Shown here: positions 13,272 to 22,408 of the stretch, one piece after another
Layout of the letters: the number at the start of each line of letters is the position of its first letter
Numbering within the stretch: the first letter of the stretch is position 1
Source: Exiguobacterium chiriqhucha RW-2
Lineage (GTDB): Bacteria > Bacillota > Bacilli > Exiguobacteriales > Exiguobacteriaceae
Assembly: GCF_000416965.1 (NCBI RefSeq)
Contig: NZ_ATCL01000020.1
Location: 310,001-374,000, forward strand
Direction of reading: 5' to 3'
DNA length: 64,000 nt
Program-made: the position numbers and the translations under genes
The notes under the pieces: model-generated
Told to the model about the DNA's origin: nothing
The model's database searches: none
The model's input: only the letters and a program-made list of their open reading frames with translations

Positions 13272-13884
13272 AGCTTTATTACAAATCGAGGCCGTGACCC
13301 TGTCACCGGAAAACCCGTATACGTGGTCGAGCGGGATGAAGAGTCCGATTTATTGTGACAATCGCTTGACGCTCAGCTATCCTGACGTCCGCAACCTCAT
13401 CATCGACGCGATCGTTGAGGTGGTCCGTCCGCTCGATGTCGACGTCATCGCCGGGACAGCGACAGCGGGAATTCCCCATGCGACGCTTGTCGCCGACCGG
13501 CTCGGGTTGCCGCTCGTCTATGTCCGTTCGAGTGCGAAAGGACATGGGAAAGGGAATCAAATCGAGGGCCGGTTTGAACCGGGGGCTCGTGTCGTCGTGA
13601 TTGAAGACTTGTTGTCGACCGGCTCGTCGAGCATCGAGGCCGCCAAAGCGATTCAGGAAGCCGGCGGGGAAGTCGTCAAGATTCAAGCGATTTTCTCCTA
13701 TAGTCTGAGCCGCCTCGCCATCAATCTGTTAGACTCGGGCTTCACTGCGCATGCACTGATTACACTTTCGGATTTGCTCGACGTTGCCGTCAAGAAGCGA
13801 ATCATCAGTAAAGAAGAATATGCTTCCTTACGGGACTGGCGAAACGATCCGACAGGTTGGAGCGAACGTGTCTTATCTTCATAA
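13255..13884 (+). CDS. pyrE: Orotate phosphoribosyltransferase
   Basis: 209 residues; joins orotate to PRPP giving OMP. The PRPP-binding motif VVVIEDLLSTGSS is at 113-125. The start at 13255 (MRQIAEALLQ) gives the family's normal N-terminus and length; an in-frame upstream start lies deep inside pyrF and would add an unrelated extension. It is the last gene of the operon, followed by a terminator. Confidence 0.95.
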
Positions 13885-13893
13885 TCTGTAACG

Positions 13894-13922
13894 AGAATCC
13901 ACCTCCGGGCGGATTCTTTTTC
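13894..13922 (+). terminator. Terminator of the pyr operon
   Basis: GAATCC (13895-13900) pairs with GGATTC (13911-13916), with a C/G-rich loop region, followed by TTTTTCT. It lies 11 bases after pyrE. Confidence 0.8.
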
Positions 13923-13985
13923 TATTCGGTACATGGCATACTGAACATGTTAGAATAGGGAAAGCAGTCAATAAAGGAGATGTGT

Positions 13986-14816
13986 ATGGCGTATTCTAGA
14001 ATGAAGGGAAAATCCTTGAAAGTCCGTTTTCAAGCGATCCCGAAACATCGTAAACTTGCGTTCGGACTCGTCCTCACCGTCTTGCCCCTCATTTTCTTCT
14101 TGAATTTATTCATATTCAGTCACGTGTTGGCACTTGGGGACACGTACGAGGACCGCTATCAAATGAAGAAACTTCGGCTCGAGACGGCGCACGGCAATGT
14201 CGAATTCGTTCGTAGCACGAATGAGAAAGTCCACATTGATGTGTTACAGACGAACTCGAAAGAGCGTCGCATCAAAGTCAAATCGGTCGGCGATACGATT
14301 TCGGTCGTCGAGCGCTACGGCCAATTCAGTCAATTCGGTAGTCGGGCGAGTGATGAACCATCCCGTTATAAAATCCGAGTCGCCTTGCCGAGCTCGATGA
14401 CATCGATTGAAGTCGAGGCCGAGCAAGTGACCGGCCAAGGATTGATTGCCAAGACGATTGTCTTGGAGGCGAACGCCGTTAATGTAAAAAAACTCGAAAG
14501 TGATCGGCTTCGCGTCGAAACACGGAGTGATACGACACTCGAAACCGTCCGTGTCGTCACGGGAGATATCCGTTCATATCGGAACGCGACCGTGAGCGAC
14601 ATCGTCGTCAATCAAAGCATGACGATTCAGACGGAGGCGGGGACGCTCGCGTACGCGCCGCGTAATGCGACCGGACAAGTGAACGTCACGACCACAGGCA
14701 ACGTGACGGCGTCGGAACGGTTCAACGAAATCGGGGGCGGCGTGTACCATCTGTCGAACTCGAACCGACCAAACATCGAACTCATTTCCGAGACAGGAAA
14801 GGTCGAGCTTAAATGA
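13986..14816 (+). CDS. Membrane-anchored DUF4097-like beta-helix protein
   Basis: 276 residues of unknown function. A basic N-terminus is followed by one membrane segment (about 26-50, GLVLTVLPLIFFLNLFIF) and then an outside part rich in short beta-strand repeats with many Thr, Val and Asn. This resembles the DUF4097 'putative adhesin' fold found next to membrane proteins in Bacilli (recognised by pattern, not by search). The ATG at 13986 is preferred over one at 13980 because the latter overlaps the AAAGGAGA ribosome site. Its stop overlaps the next gene by four bases, suggesting a joint function at the envelope. Confidence 0.65.
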   Translation: MAYSRMKGKSLKVRFQAIPKHRKLAFGLVLTVLPLIFFLNLFIFSHVLALGDTYEDRYQMKKLRLETAHGNVEFVRSTNEKVHIDVLQTNSKERRIKVKSVGDTISVVERYGQFSQFGSRASDEPSRYKIRVALPSSMTSIEVEAEQVTGQGLIAKTIVLEANAVNVKKLESDRLRVETRSDTTLETVRVVTGDIRSYRNATVSDIVVNQSMTIQTEAGTLAYAPRNATGQVNVTTTGNVTASERFNEIGGGVYHLSNSNRPNIELISETGKVELK

Positions 14817-15748
14817 TGAACAAACGTTACATCCCAAAAGTCGGACTTCGAACTTTGAAAACCGGCATCGCCGTCGCCATCACCATCGCTTTGTCCTGGT
14901 ACGTGTTCGGCATCTATTCAGGCATGGGGGCCATCGCGGCCGTCGTCGCGATGCAACCGACCGTGAAGCGGTCATCGAAAATCGTCTTCAGCCGCATCTT
15001 CGGAACGATGGTCGGGCTCATGTGCGGTCTCCTGATCGTCTATGCGTTCGGGGTCAACCCGATTTCAATCGGGCTCGCCGTCATCGTCGCGCTCACGCTC
15101 AATACGACGTTCGATAAGACGCACATGTCGACGTATGCGGCGTTCGCGATCGTGCTCATGCTCGAGAACCCGACGACCGACTTCTTCCACTATGCGTGGA
15201 CCCGTTCATTGTTGACGGCCGTCGGTGTCTTCGTCTCGCTCGGTGTCAACTATGCGTTCATGCCGCCTCGTTACGAGGAGCGGTTGCTCAGTGAGATTCG
15301 GAAGACGTCGGCGTATATGTTCCAGCACTGGCGCGAGCTCGTCGGGTCCCCGTCCGAGTTGCTCGAGACGCGGGCCCGTATCCTCGGCCATCAGGAGCTG
15401 CACATGATGCTCCAAGAGGATATGAAAGTGACGAACGTGAAATTGAAGCATTTGACGATGAAGCAATACCGGTTATTGATTCACCTTGAGGACAAGCTCG
15501 TCTTGTTGCTCGAGAGTCTCGCTGAACATCGGGAGGCGCTATTGGTCATGGACGAGGAAGAACGCCGGGTGTTCGAGTCCGAGTTTTTATACCTCCTCGC
15601 GCATCATCACGATATCCTTTATACGTGTGACAAGCCGCATGCGCTGTTCACGTTGCCGCATGAGGATTTATCCGTTTCTGAAATTTTACACGGGCACTTG
15701 CTCGACTATCATGAACAGCTCGAAGCGTTCAAACATAATCCGAAATAA
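14813..15748 (+). CDS. Aromatic acid exporter family (ArAE / DUF939) membrane protein
   Basis: 311 residues. The N-terminal half carries about five closely packed hydrophobic segments (18-150), starting after the motif VGLRTLKTGIAVAI that is characteristic of ArAE_1 proteins such as B. subtilis YgaE/YqjA. The C-terminal half (about 160-311) is a soluble, largely helical domain like ArAE_1_C. Substrate unknown. It is coupled to the DUF4097-like gene and ends in a strong hairpin. Confidence 0.78.
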   Translation: MMNKRYIPKVGLRTLKTGIAVAITIALSWYVFGIYSGMGAIAAVVAMQPTVKRSSKIVFSRIFGTMVGLMCGLLIVYAFGVNPISIGLAVIVALTLNTTFDKTHMSTYAAFAIVLMLENPTTDFFHYAWTRSLLTAVGVFVSLGVNYAFMPPRYEERLLSEIRKTSAYMFQHWRELVGSPSELLETRARILGHQELHMMLQEDMKVTNVKLKHLTMKQYRLLIHLEDKLVLLLESLAEHREALLVMDEEERRVFESEFLYLLAHHHDILYTCDKPHALFTLPHEDLSVSEILHGHLLDYHEQLEAFKHNPK

Positions 15749-15751
15749 ACG

Positions 15752-15780
15752 AAGGCCCCGTTTTAGCGACGGGGCCTTTA
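15752..15780. terminator. Hairpin after the ArAE-like gene, possibly bidirectional
   Basis: A perfect 10-bp stem: AAGGCCCCGT (15752-15761) with ACGGGGCCTT (15769-15778), followed by TA on the + strand and CGTTTATTTC on the - strand. T tracts are poor both ways, but the stem is very stable. The stop codon of the minus-strand remnant lies at its edge. Confidence 0.65.
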
Positions 15781-15903
15781 CTTGTTGTCAATGTAAGTGG
15801 ACATGTCATATTTACACATGCCTTTGGCGACACCCTCCGTTCCTGGGGCGATGCGGATGTCTCCGCAGTGCGTGCCGCACTTTACAGGGTCATCCTTGCA
15901 TCG
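15778..15903 (-). pseudogene. Possible 3' remnant of a small Cys-rich protein gene
   Basis: On the - strand a 41-codon frame between two stops ends at 15778, at the edge of a hairpin, as a genuine gene end would. It encodes CKDDPVKCGTHCGD near its start and ends with MCKYDMSTYIDNK. Codon choice (GAC, ATC, GTC, GCC) agrees with the neighbours. There is no ATG, GTG or TTG near its beginning; the only in-frame ATGs are internal and lack a well-placed ribosome site. The upstream part runs into the structured element, so truncation by that element is the simplest reading. Family not recognised. Confidence 0.35.
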
Positions 15904-16089
15904 CTATCCCCTAGGAGTTCGGGTGCCGGCCTTGGCATGTGTCTGCTCGCCTGTCGATCAGACGTGTACCAATCCTTTCGTTCGTCCGCCGGCGTCCCGA
16001 CTCCTGCAGGAAAGCAACCCAACGGAGACCCAGCAGCGACATTGAGTCGCGATGCGGCTCCGGGGTTGCCTGCGGAAAGCGTAGGCGCC
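15842..16089. repeat. Highly structured intergenic repeat-like element
   Basis: Several long inverted pairings fill this gap: GCGATGCGGATG (15848-15859) with CATCC/GCATCGC (15891-15904); AGGAGT/CGGG/GCCGGC (15913-15930) with GCCGGC/CCCG/ACTCCT (15988-16005); GGCATGTGTCTG (15934-15945) with 15959-15970; CTGCAGG (16004-16010) with CCTGCGG (16069-16075); CAACCC with GGGTTG; GCGAC/GTCGC hairpin (16036-16050). The blocks GACTCCTGCAGGAAAGC, GGAGACC, GGCTCC and TGCGGAAAGCGTAG recall a dispersed Bacillaceae intergenic repeat (memory, not searched). Frames across it on both strands look like by-products of this structure. Confidence 0.55.
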
Positions 16090-16117
16090 GAGAGGACGAG
16101 TGACCATGGGCTAACAA

Positions 16118-16143
16118 GAAAAAGCCACGTCATGTGACGTGGC
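16118..16143 (-). terminator. Terminator of rqcH
   Basis: On the - strand a 10-bp stem GCCACGTCA/TGACGTGGC with a 2-base loop is followed by TTTTTCTTG. It lies a few bases beyond the rqcH stop codon. Confidence 0.85.
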
Positions 16144-16149
16144 CAGAAC

Positions 16150-17838
16150 TCATTGCTGGAGTGATTTGACGAGCCGCTCATCCGGCGTGACGTACACCGT
16201 CTGCTGGTCCGTATAGATGACGAATCCAGGCTTGGCACCGCTCGGCTTTTTCACGTAACGTGCTTTCGTGTAATCGACCGGCACACCGCTCGAGGCACGG
16301 GCCTTCGAGAAATAAGCGGCGACGGTCGCCGCCTCGAGCAACGTCGTCTCATCGGGTTCGCTCGAACGGATGATGACGTGGGATCCGGGTATGTCTTTCA
16401 CATGCAGCCAAATCTCGTCGCGACGGGCGAACTTGAACGTCAAATGATCGTTTTGCGTATTGTTCTTCCCGACGAAGAACTCTGTCCCCGTTGACGATGT
16501 ATACGCTTCGAGCGAAATTTTCTTCGTCTGTTTCTTCTTTTGATTCCGTTGCTTCATGTAGCCGCCTTCGGCCAACTCTTCTCGAATCTCGACGATATCG
16601 GCCGGTGAGGCGACGTCGAGCTGGGCGACGAGCGTCTCTAAATACTCAATTTCGGCGTCGTTCAATTCGATTTGTTTCTGCACTTCGACTTTGGCGACTT
16701 TCAACTTGTTGTATTTCTTGTAGTACGCTTGTGCGTTCTCGTTCGGTGTCTTGAGCTTGTTGAGCGGGATGTCGATCATGCCGCCTTCCTCGTCGTAATA
16801 ATCGACGACGTGGGCGACGGTCATGCCTTTCTCGAGCTGGAACAAGTACGTTGTCAACAGCTCCCCGTATTTCTGAAGTTCGTCGGACCGTTCCGTCGCC
16901 TTCAAATCGTCAAGCAGTCGCTTACGCTTCAACAGGTTTTTCTCAAGCTCGGACTTGAGCAGACGCTCGACATCGTGGGCTTGTTGTTTGACACGGTCGC
17001 GGTTCGCTTTCTCATAGAAGAAACGGTCGAGCACGTCTTTGCTCGTCTCATAGCGCTCTTCAGAGGTGACCTCACCGGACGTGAGCACGATCGGACTGAA
17101 GCGCTCTTTGCCCGACGCGAGCTGTTGGAAGACGTAAGGGCCTTCGAGGTCGCTCATCACGCTGACGAACGACTCCTCGATGCTGGCCCGGTTCGGGAGT
17201 TTGGCCCGGTGGACGATCTCTTGGGCGATTTGCGGGCTAAGCCCGGCGAAACTGGCCACGAGCTGCTTGTCGAGCGAGCCGGCGTTCCAGTCGATACGTT
17301 TCAAACCGGCTTCACGCTCCGTCAACGGATCGCACTTGTCTTGGGCCGGTGGCAGTAAGTACTCGCTGCCCGGCATGATTGTCCGGTACGTGTTTTGTGA
17401 CGGCGGGAGATGTTTGATGGCGTCTAAAATCTTGCCGTCCTCGTTCGTCAAGACGACGTTCGAGTGACGCCCCATCAGTTCGATATACACTTTCTTATTC
17501 TCTTCGTCGCCGAGCTCGTTTCGTGAACGGATCGACAGGACGATGACACGGTCACGTCCGACTTGTTCGATTGCCGTGATGAAGCCGCCTTCGATGTGTT
17601 TGCGGAGCATCATACAAAACATCGGCGGTTCTTGCGGGTTCTTGGTCGGGTTGTCGGTCAGTTGGAGCCGCGCGTACATCGCATTTGCCGAAACGAGCAA
17701 TTGGACGCTTTGGCGGTTCGAGCGGACTTGAATCATCAAATCGAGCGAATACGGTTGGTGCACGCGATTGATGCGCCCCCCGACGAGCGCTTGTAATTCT
17801 GTTACAACACGATATGTCATTAATCCATCATATGCCAC
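16150..17838 (-). CDS. rqcH: Ribosome quality control factor RqcH (NFACT family)
   Basis: 562 residues from the GTG at 17838. RqcH (Rqc2/NEMF homologue, also called FbpA/YloA) binds stalled 50S subunits and directs C-terminal alanine tailing of incomplete peptides. An N-terminal NFACT-N domain, HhH and coiled-coil middle (about 290-430, ERLLKSELEKNLLKRKR), and C-terminal NFACT-R domain with DEIWLHVKDIPGSHVII are visible. The GTG start gives the usual opening (VAYDGLMTY, like MxFDG in homologues) with GGTGAT as ribosome site seven bases before; ATG or GTG codons four and three codons earlier are alternatives. It is transcribed away from gmk. Confidence 0.9.
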   Translation of the reverse strand: MAYDGLMTYRVVTELQALVGGRINRVHQPYSLDLMIQVRSNRQSVQLLVSANAMYARLQLTDNPTKNPQEPPMFCMMLRKHIEGGFITAIEQVGRDRVIVLSIRSRNELGDEENKKVYIELMGRHSNVVLTNEDGKILDAIKHLPPSQNTYRTIMPGSEYLLPPAQDKCDPLTEREAGLKRIDWNAGSLDKQLVASFAGLSPQIAQEIVHRAKLPNRASIEESFVSVMSDLEGPYVFQQLASGKERFSPIVLTSGEVTSEERYETSKDVLDRFFYEKANRDRVKQQAHDVERLLKSELEKNLLKRKRLLDDLKATERSDELQKYGELLTTYLFQLEKGMTVAHVVDYYDEEGGMIDIPLNKLKTPNENAQAYYKKYNKLKVAKVEVQKQIELNDAEIEYLETLVAQLDVASPADIVEIREELAEGGYMKQRNQKKKQTKKISLEAYTSSTGTEFFVGKNNTQNDHLTFKFARRDEIWLHVKDIPGSHVIIRSSEPDETTLLEAATVAAYFSKARASSGVPVDYTKARYVKKPSGAKPGFVIYTDQQTVYVTPDERLVKSLQQ

Positions 17839-17955
17839 TAGTCTCATCACCTTTGTTCTTTTTCTGTCTCTACGTTATCAGATTCACGGAAAATATGGTA
17901 CGATGAAGTAGGAAATCCGAACTTCTTCTTGCCGGAACAATTGATTGACTGCTAT

Positions 17956-18616
<661 letters not shown>

Positions 18617-18617
<1 letters not shown>

Positions 18618-18826
18618 TGTTATACCCTTCGATTGATGCCTTACAACGTATCATCCCGTCGAAATACACAATCGTCACGGTGGCCGCGAAGCGGGCCCGC
18701 CAAATCCAGGACGGAAAAGCAACAAAAATCGCCGCGCCAAAATCGTATAAGCCGGTCGGTCAAGCGCTTGAAGAATTGTATTCGGGTGACACGACAATCA
18801 TCACGAACGAAAAAAACAACGGATGA
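18617..18826 (+). CDS. rpoZ: DNA-directed RNA polymerase omega subunit
   Basis: 69 residues, beginning MLYPSIDALQRIIPSKYTIV, with the conserved AAKRARQI segment. It assists assembly and stability of RNA polymerase. It is coupled to gmk by a one-base overlap, an order conserved in Bacillales. The C-terminal third is short and Asn/Lys-rich. Confidence 0.93.
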
Positions 18827-18831
18827 AGTGT

Positions 18832-18857
18832 GACCCAAGTCGGATACGACTTGGGTC
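18832..18857 (+). other. Perfect hairpin between rpoZ and coaBC, without T tract
   Basis: An 11-bp stem (GACCCAAGTCG with CGACTTGGGTC) closes a GATA loop. It is followed by TCATTG, so it is not a standard intrinsic terminator. It may protect the upstream mRNA end, mark a processing site, or give partial termination (inference). Confidence 0.6.
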
Positions 18858-18885
18858 TCATTGTCTATAAGGGGGAGAATTGTGA

Positions 18886-20076
18886 ATGTTGAACGATCGG
18901 AATATCTTGCTTTGTGTGAGCGGCGGTATCGCGGCGTATAAGGCGTGCGCGCTCACGTCGAAACTCGTCCAGGCCGGTGCGAACGTTCGAGTGGCGATGA
19001 CCGCGTCAGCCGAAGAATTCGTCGGCAAAGCGACGTTTCAGGCGCTCAGCCGAAATCCGGTATACACCGACGTGTTCGAGGAACACGATCCGACCAAAAT
19101 CGCCCACATCGACGTCGTCGATACGAGTGACTTGATCGTCGTTGCACCCGCCACGGCGAACATGATTGCGAAACTCGCAGCCGGTATTGCCGATGACTTC
19201 ATCACGACCTCGATTTTAGCGGCCAAATGTCCCGTCATCGTCTCACCGGCGATGAACGTCAATATGCTCGAACATCCGGCCACGCGCCGCAATATCGAGA
19301 CGCTCAAAACGTTCGGCTATCAAATCATCGAACCGGGCGTCGGCAATCTCGCGTGCGGGTGGATCGGTGGCGGACGCCTTCCGGAACCGGAAGACCTCGT
19401 CCGTATCGTCGAGAGCCAGTTCGTCCCGAAACATCTGCTCGGGAAACGCGTGCTAATCACGGCCGGTCCGACGGTCGAACGCATCGACCCGGTCCGCTTT
19501 TTATCGAACGACTCCTCTGGCAAGATGGGCGTCGCGCTCGCCGCGGCTGCCCGCGATATGGGCGCACACGTCACGCTCGTCCACGGACCGCTGCAAGTAC
19601 CCGTACCGGACGGCGTGACCGCCATCGCCGTCGAATCAGGCACGGATATGCTCGAGACGGTGCTCGCGCGTTTCGATGACCAAGACCTCGTCATCAAATC
19701 GGCCGCCGTCGCCGACTATCGCCCGAAGACGGTCCATAGCGAGAAACATAAAAAAGTGCACGGCCCGTTGACGATCGAACTCGAAGAGACGACCGATATC
19801 TTGAAGACGCTCGGGGAGAAGAAGACGCATCAGCTCCTCGTCGGTTTTGCGGCCGAGACGGAGAATCTCGAGCAACACGCCCGCGATAAAATCGCCCGTA
19901 AACGGGTTGACTATCTCGTCGCCAACGATGTGTCCCAGCCAGATATCGGCTTCCGCGCCGATGACAACGAAGTCACGTTGTTTCGGGCGGACGGGGCTCA
20001 TGTCCGCTTACCGCGACAGAGCAAACGTGAACTCGCTGTCGAGTTGCTCACACATTTTAAGGAAGATTTGCGATGA
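18886..20076 (+). CDS. coaBC: Bifunctional phosphopantothenoylcysteine decarboxylase / synthetase
   Basis: 396 residues; two consecutive steps of coenzyme A synthesis. The CoaC flavoprotein domain (1-~185) has active-site H74 (AHIDVV), PAMN (121-124) and C157 in LACGWIGGG. The CoaB domain follows from about 187 (KRVLITAGPTVERIDPVR). The ATG is preceded by AAGGGGGAG. It overlaps priA by four bases. Confidence 0.96.
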   Translation: MLNDRNILLCVSGGIAAYKACALTSKLVQAGANVRVAMTASAEEFVGKATFQALSRNPVYTDVFEEHDPTKIAHIDVVDTSDLIVVAPATANMIAKLAAGIADDFITTSILAAKCPVIVSPAMNVNMLEHPATRRNIETLKTFGYQIIEPGVGNLACGWIGGGRLPEPEDLVRIVESQFVPKHLLGKRVLITAGPTVERIDPVRFLSNDSSGKMGVALAAAARDMGAHVTLVHGPLQVPVPDGVTAIAVESGTDMLETVLARFDDQDLVIKSAAVADYRPKTVHSEKHKKVHGPLTIELEETTDILKTLGEKKTHQLLVGFAAETENLEQHARDKIARKRVDYLVANDVSQPDIGFRADDNEVTLFRADGAHVRLPRQSKRELAVELLTHFKEDLR

Positions 20077-22397
20077 TCGCCCACGTCCATGTCGATGCGC
20101 CCGTCATCACGATCGACCGTCCGTTCGATTATGAAGTGCCGCCCCAGTTCGAGACGTTAATCGAACCGGGCATGCGTGTCTCGGTCCCGTTCGGCTCACG
20201 ACGCCTGCTCGGAATCGTCACCGGTGTCTCTGAAGGGACGCGCGAAGGATTGAAACCACTTGAGGCCCTATTAGATGAAGAATCATCTTTGACGGACGAA
20301 TTGCTCGATTTATCGACCCATGTGAAAGAGACGACACTCTGCTTCCGGTCGTCGGCACTCCTCGCCATGTTGCCGGCAGCGCTGAAAGTGAGTTACGACA
20401 AAGAGATTAAAGGCGAGACGCTCCCGGACGGCGTTCGAGCCGGGACCCATCTTTCGGAGTATCCGAAAGAGACGCAGTCCATCATCTTGGCGCTCGCCAA
20501 AAAAGGGGACATCTTGCTCGCGCCGGTGTTAAAAGAGAAACGGACGGTGAAGACGGACCTCGTCATCGAGCTCATCGATGCGACGCTCATCCCGGCCCGG
20601 GCGAAAAAACAACAAGAAGCGATTAAGTTGCTAAAGGACGTCCCGCGGATGTATTGGTCGTCGTTACGTCAAATCGGCTTGTCGCGCGCACAACTGCAAA
20701 AGATGGAGTCGCTCCGTGCCGTCAAAGTGACCGAGGTCGAACTGAACCGCGACCCGTACGCCACGATTGAACAGGTCATCGAGACGGTCGAACTGAATGA
20801 AAGTCAAGCCAAGGCCGTCCATGCCATCCGCGATGCGGAAGCCGGGGAGACGTTACTCTTGCACGGTGTCACCGGCAGTGGGAAGACCGAGGTCTATTTA
20901 GAAGCGATCGGTCAAGTCGTCGATGACGGCAAGCAGGCGATTTTGCTCGTCCCGGAAATCTCGCTCACGCCGATGATGGTCAAACGATTCAAACGTCGCT
21001 TCGGAGACCGGGTCGCCGTGCTCCATAGCGCCTTGTCACAAGGAGAGAAATATGACGAGTGGCGCAAAATCAAACGACGTGAAGTCGATGTCGTCGTCGG
21101 GGCACGCTCGGCGATTTTCGCACCGCTCGAAAACATCGGCCTCATCATCTTGGACGAAGAGCATGAGACGACGTACAAGCAAGAAGAGAACCCGCGCTAT
21201 CACGCGCGTGACGTCGCGATCTGGCGGGCCGAGTACCACGAGTGCCCGGTCGTCCTCGGAAGTGCGACCCCGTCACTCGAGTCTTACGCCCGCGCCCAAA
21301 AAGGCGTCTATCGCTATTTGCAACTGAGCGAACGGTACGGTGGCGAGATGCCGCCTGTCCATATTATCGACATGCGGCGTGAGCTCGCCAAAGGCAACAC
21401 GACGATGTTTTCAGAAGATTTATTTGTCGCCATCAACGACCGCATCGCGAAAAAAGAACAGTGCGTCATCTTGCTCAACCGTCGTGGTTTCACGACGTTC
21501 GTCATGTGTCGCGACTGTGGGGAAGGGCTTACCTGTCCGCACTGCGCCGTCAACTTGACGTATCACCAACACGGCGACCGGCTCAAATGCCACTACTGCG
21601 GCTATGAGATCGGTATGCCGTCGAAGTGCCCGACGTGTGACAGCAAGAAAATCAAACAGTTCGGCACCGGGACGCAAAAGATCGAGACCGAGCTGTTGAA
21701 TCGCATCCCTGAGGCGCGGATCATTCGGATGGACCAAGACACGACGTCACGCAAAGGGTCGCACGAACAACTGTTGAAACGCTTTGAGGATGGGGAGGCC
21801 GACATTTTGCTCGGTACCCAGATGATCGCCAAAGGACTCGATTTCCCGAACGTCACGCTCGTCGGCGTGCTCGCGGCGGATGCGACGCTCGGCATGCCCG
21901 ATTTCCGGGCGACCGAGCGTACGTTCCAACTCGTGACCCAAGTCGCTGGTCGGGCCGGACGCGGTAGTCTGCCGGGTGAGGCGTACGTTCAGACGTACAA
22001 CCCGGACCATTATGTCATCGAGACGGCGAGTGAACACGATTATGAATCGTTTTACGCCCGGGAGATGCAACTGCGCCAAGTCGGTAATCATCCCCCATAT
22101 TGGTACGTCACGCTCGTCACGTTCGCGGCGGAAAGTCCGCTCGTCGCCCAAGCCGAGGCCGAGCTGTTCGCCGCCGATTTCGTCGAGGCGCACGTGGCCC
22201 AGTCGCGACTGAACGGGCCGATGCCGGCACCGTTGTCGAAACTGAAGAACTTGTTCCGCTATCAGTTGTTCATCAAGACGAAACATCCGGAAGCGTTATA
22301 TCCGGTCCTCGCCACGCTGCAACAGGCACGGGCGAAGGCGATTAGCAAAAAAGAATATCAATTGAGTATCGACGTAAACCCATACGTATTCATGTGA
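20073..22397 (+). CDS. priA: Primosomal protein N' (PriA helicase)
   Basis: 774 residues; 3'-5' DNA helicase that restarts stalled replication forks by loading the primosome. An N-terminal DNA-binding domain, Walker [10 protein letters not shown] (265-273), DEEH box (361-364), a zinc-binding insertion with paired cysteines ([21 protein letters not shown]; about 480-530), and helicase motifs V/VI ([21 protein letters not shown]) are visible. It lies in the conserved coaBC-priA-def-fmt order. Confidence 0.96.
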   Translation: MIAHVHVDAPVITIDRPFDYEVPPQFETLIEPGMRVSVPFGSRRLLGIVTGVSEGTREGLKPLEALLDEESSLTDELLDLSTHVKETTLCFRSSALLAMLPAALKVSYDKEIKGETLPDGVRAGTHLSEYPKETQSIILALAKKGDILLAPVLKEKRTVKTDLVIELIDATLIPARAKKQQEAIKLLKDVPRMYWSSLRQIGLSRAQLQKMESLRAVKVTEVELNRDPYATIEQVIETVELNESQAKAVHAIRDAEAGETLLLHGVTGSGKTEVYLEAIGQVVDDGKQAILLVPEISLTPMMVKRFKRRFGDRVAVLHSALSQGEKYDEWRKIKRREVDVVVGARSAIFAPLENIGLIILDEEHETTYKQEENPRYHARDVAIWRAEYHECPVVLGSATPSLESYARAQKGVYRYLQLSERYGGEMPPVHIIDMRRELAKGNTTMFSEDLFVAINDRIAKKEQCVILLNRRGFTTFVMCRDCGEGLTCPHCAVNLTYHQHGDRLKCHYCGYEIGMPSKCPTCDSKKIKQFGTGTQKIETELLNRIPEARIIRMDQDTTSRKGSHEQLLKRFEDGEADILLGTQMIAKGLDFPNVTLVGVLAADATLGMPDFRATERTFQLVTQVAGRAGRGSLPGEAYVQTYNPDHYVIETASEHDYESFYAREMQLRQVGNHPPYWYVTLVTFAAESPLVAQAEAELFAADFVEAHVAQSRLNGPMPAPLSKLKNLFRYQLFIKTKHPEALYPVLATLQQARAKAISKKEYQLSIDVNPYVFM

Positions 22398-22408
22398 GGT
22401 GGAACCAG

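Noticed and set aside
15868-16238. Open frames of about 90 and 118 codons on both strands across the intergenic element
   Set aside because: They run through the inverted-repeat structure, have no ribosome sites, extend into the terminator and the end of rqcH, and show no recognisable protein features.
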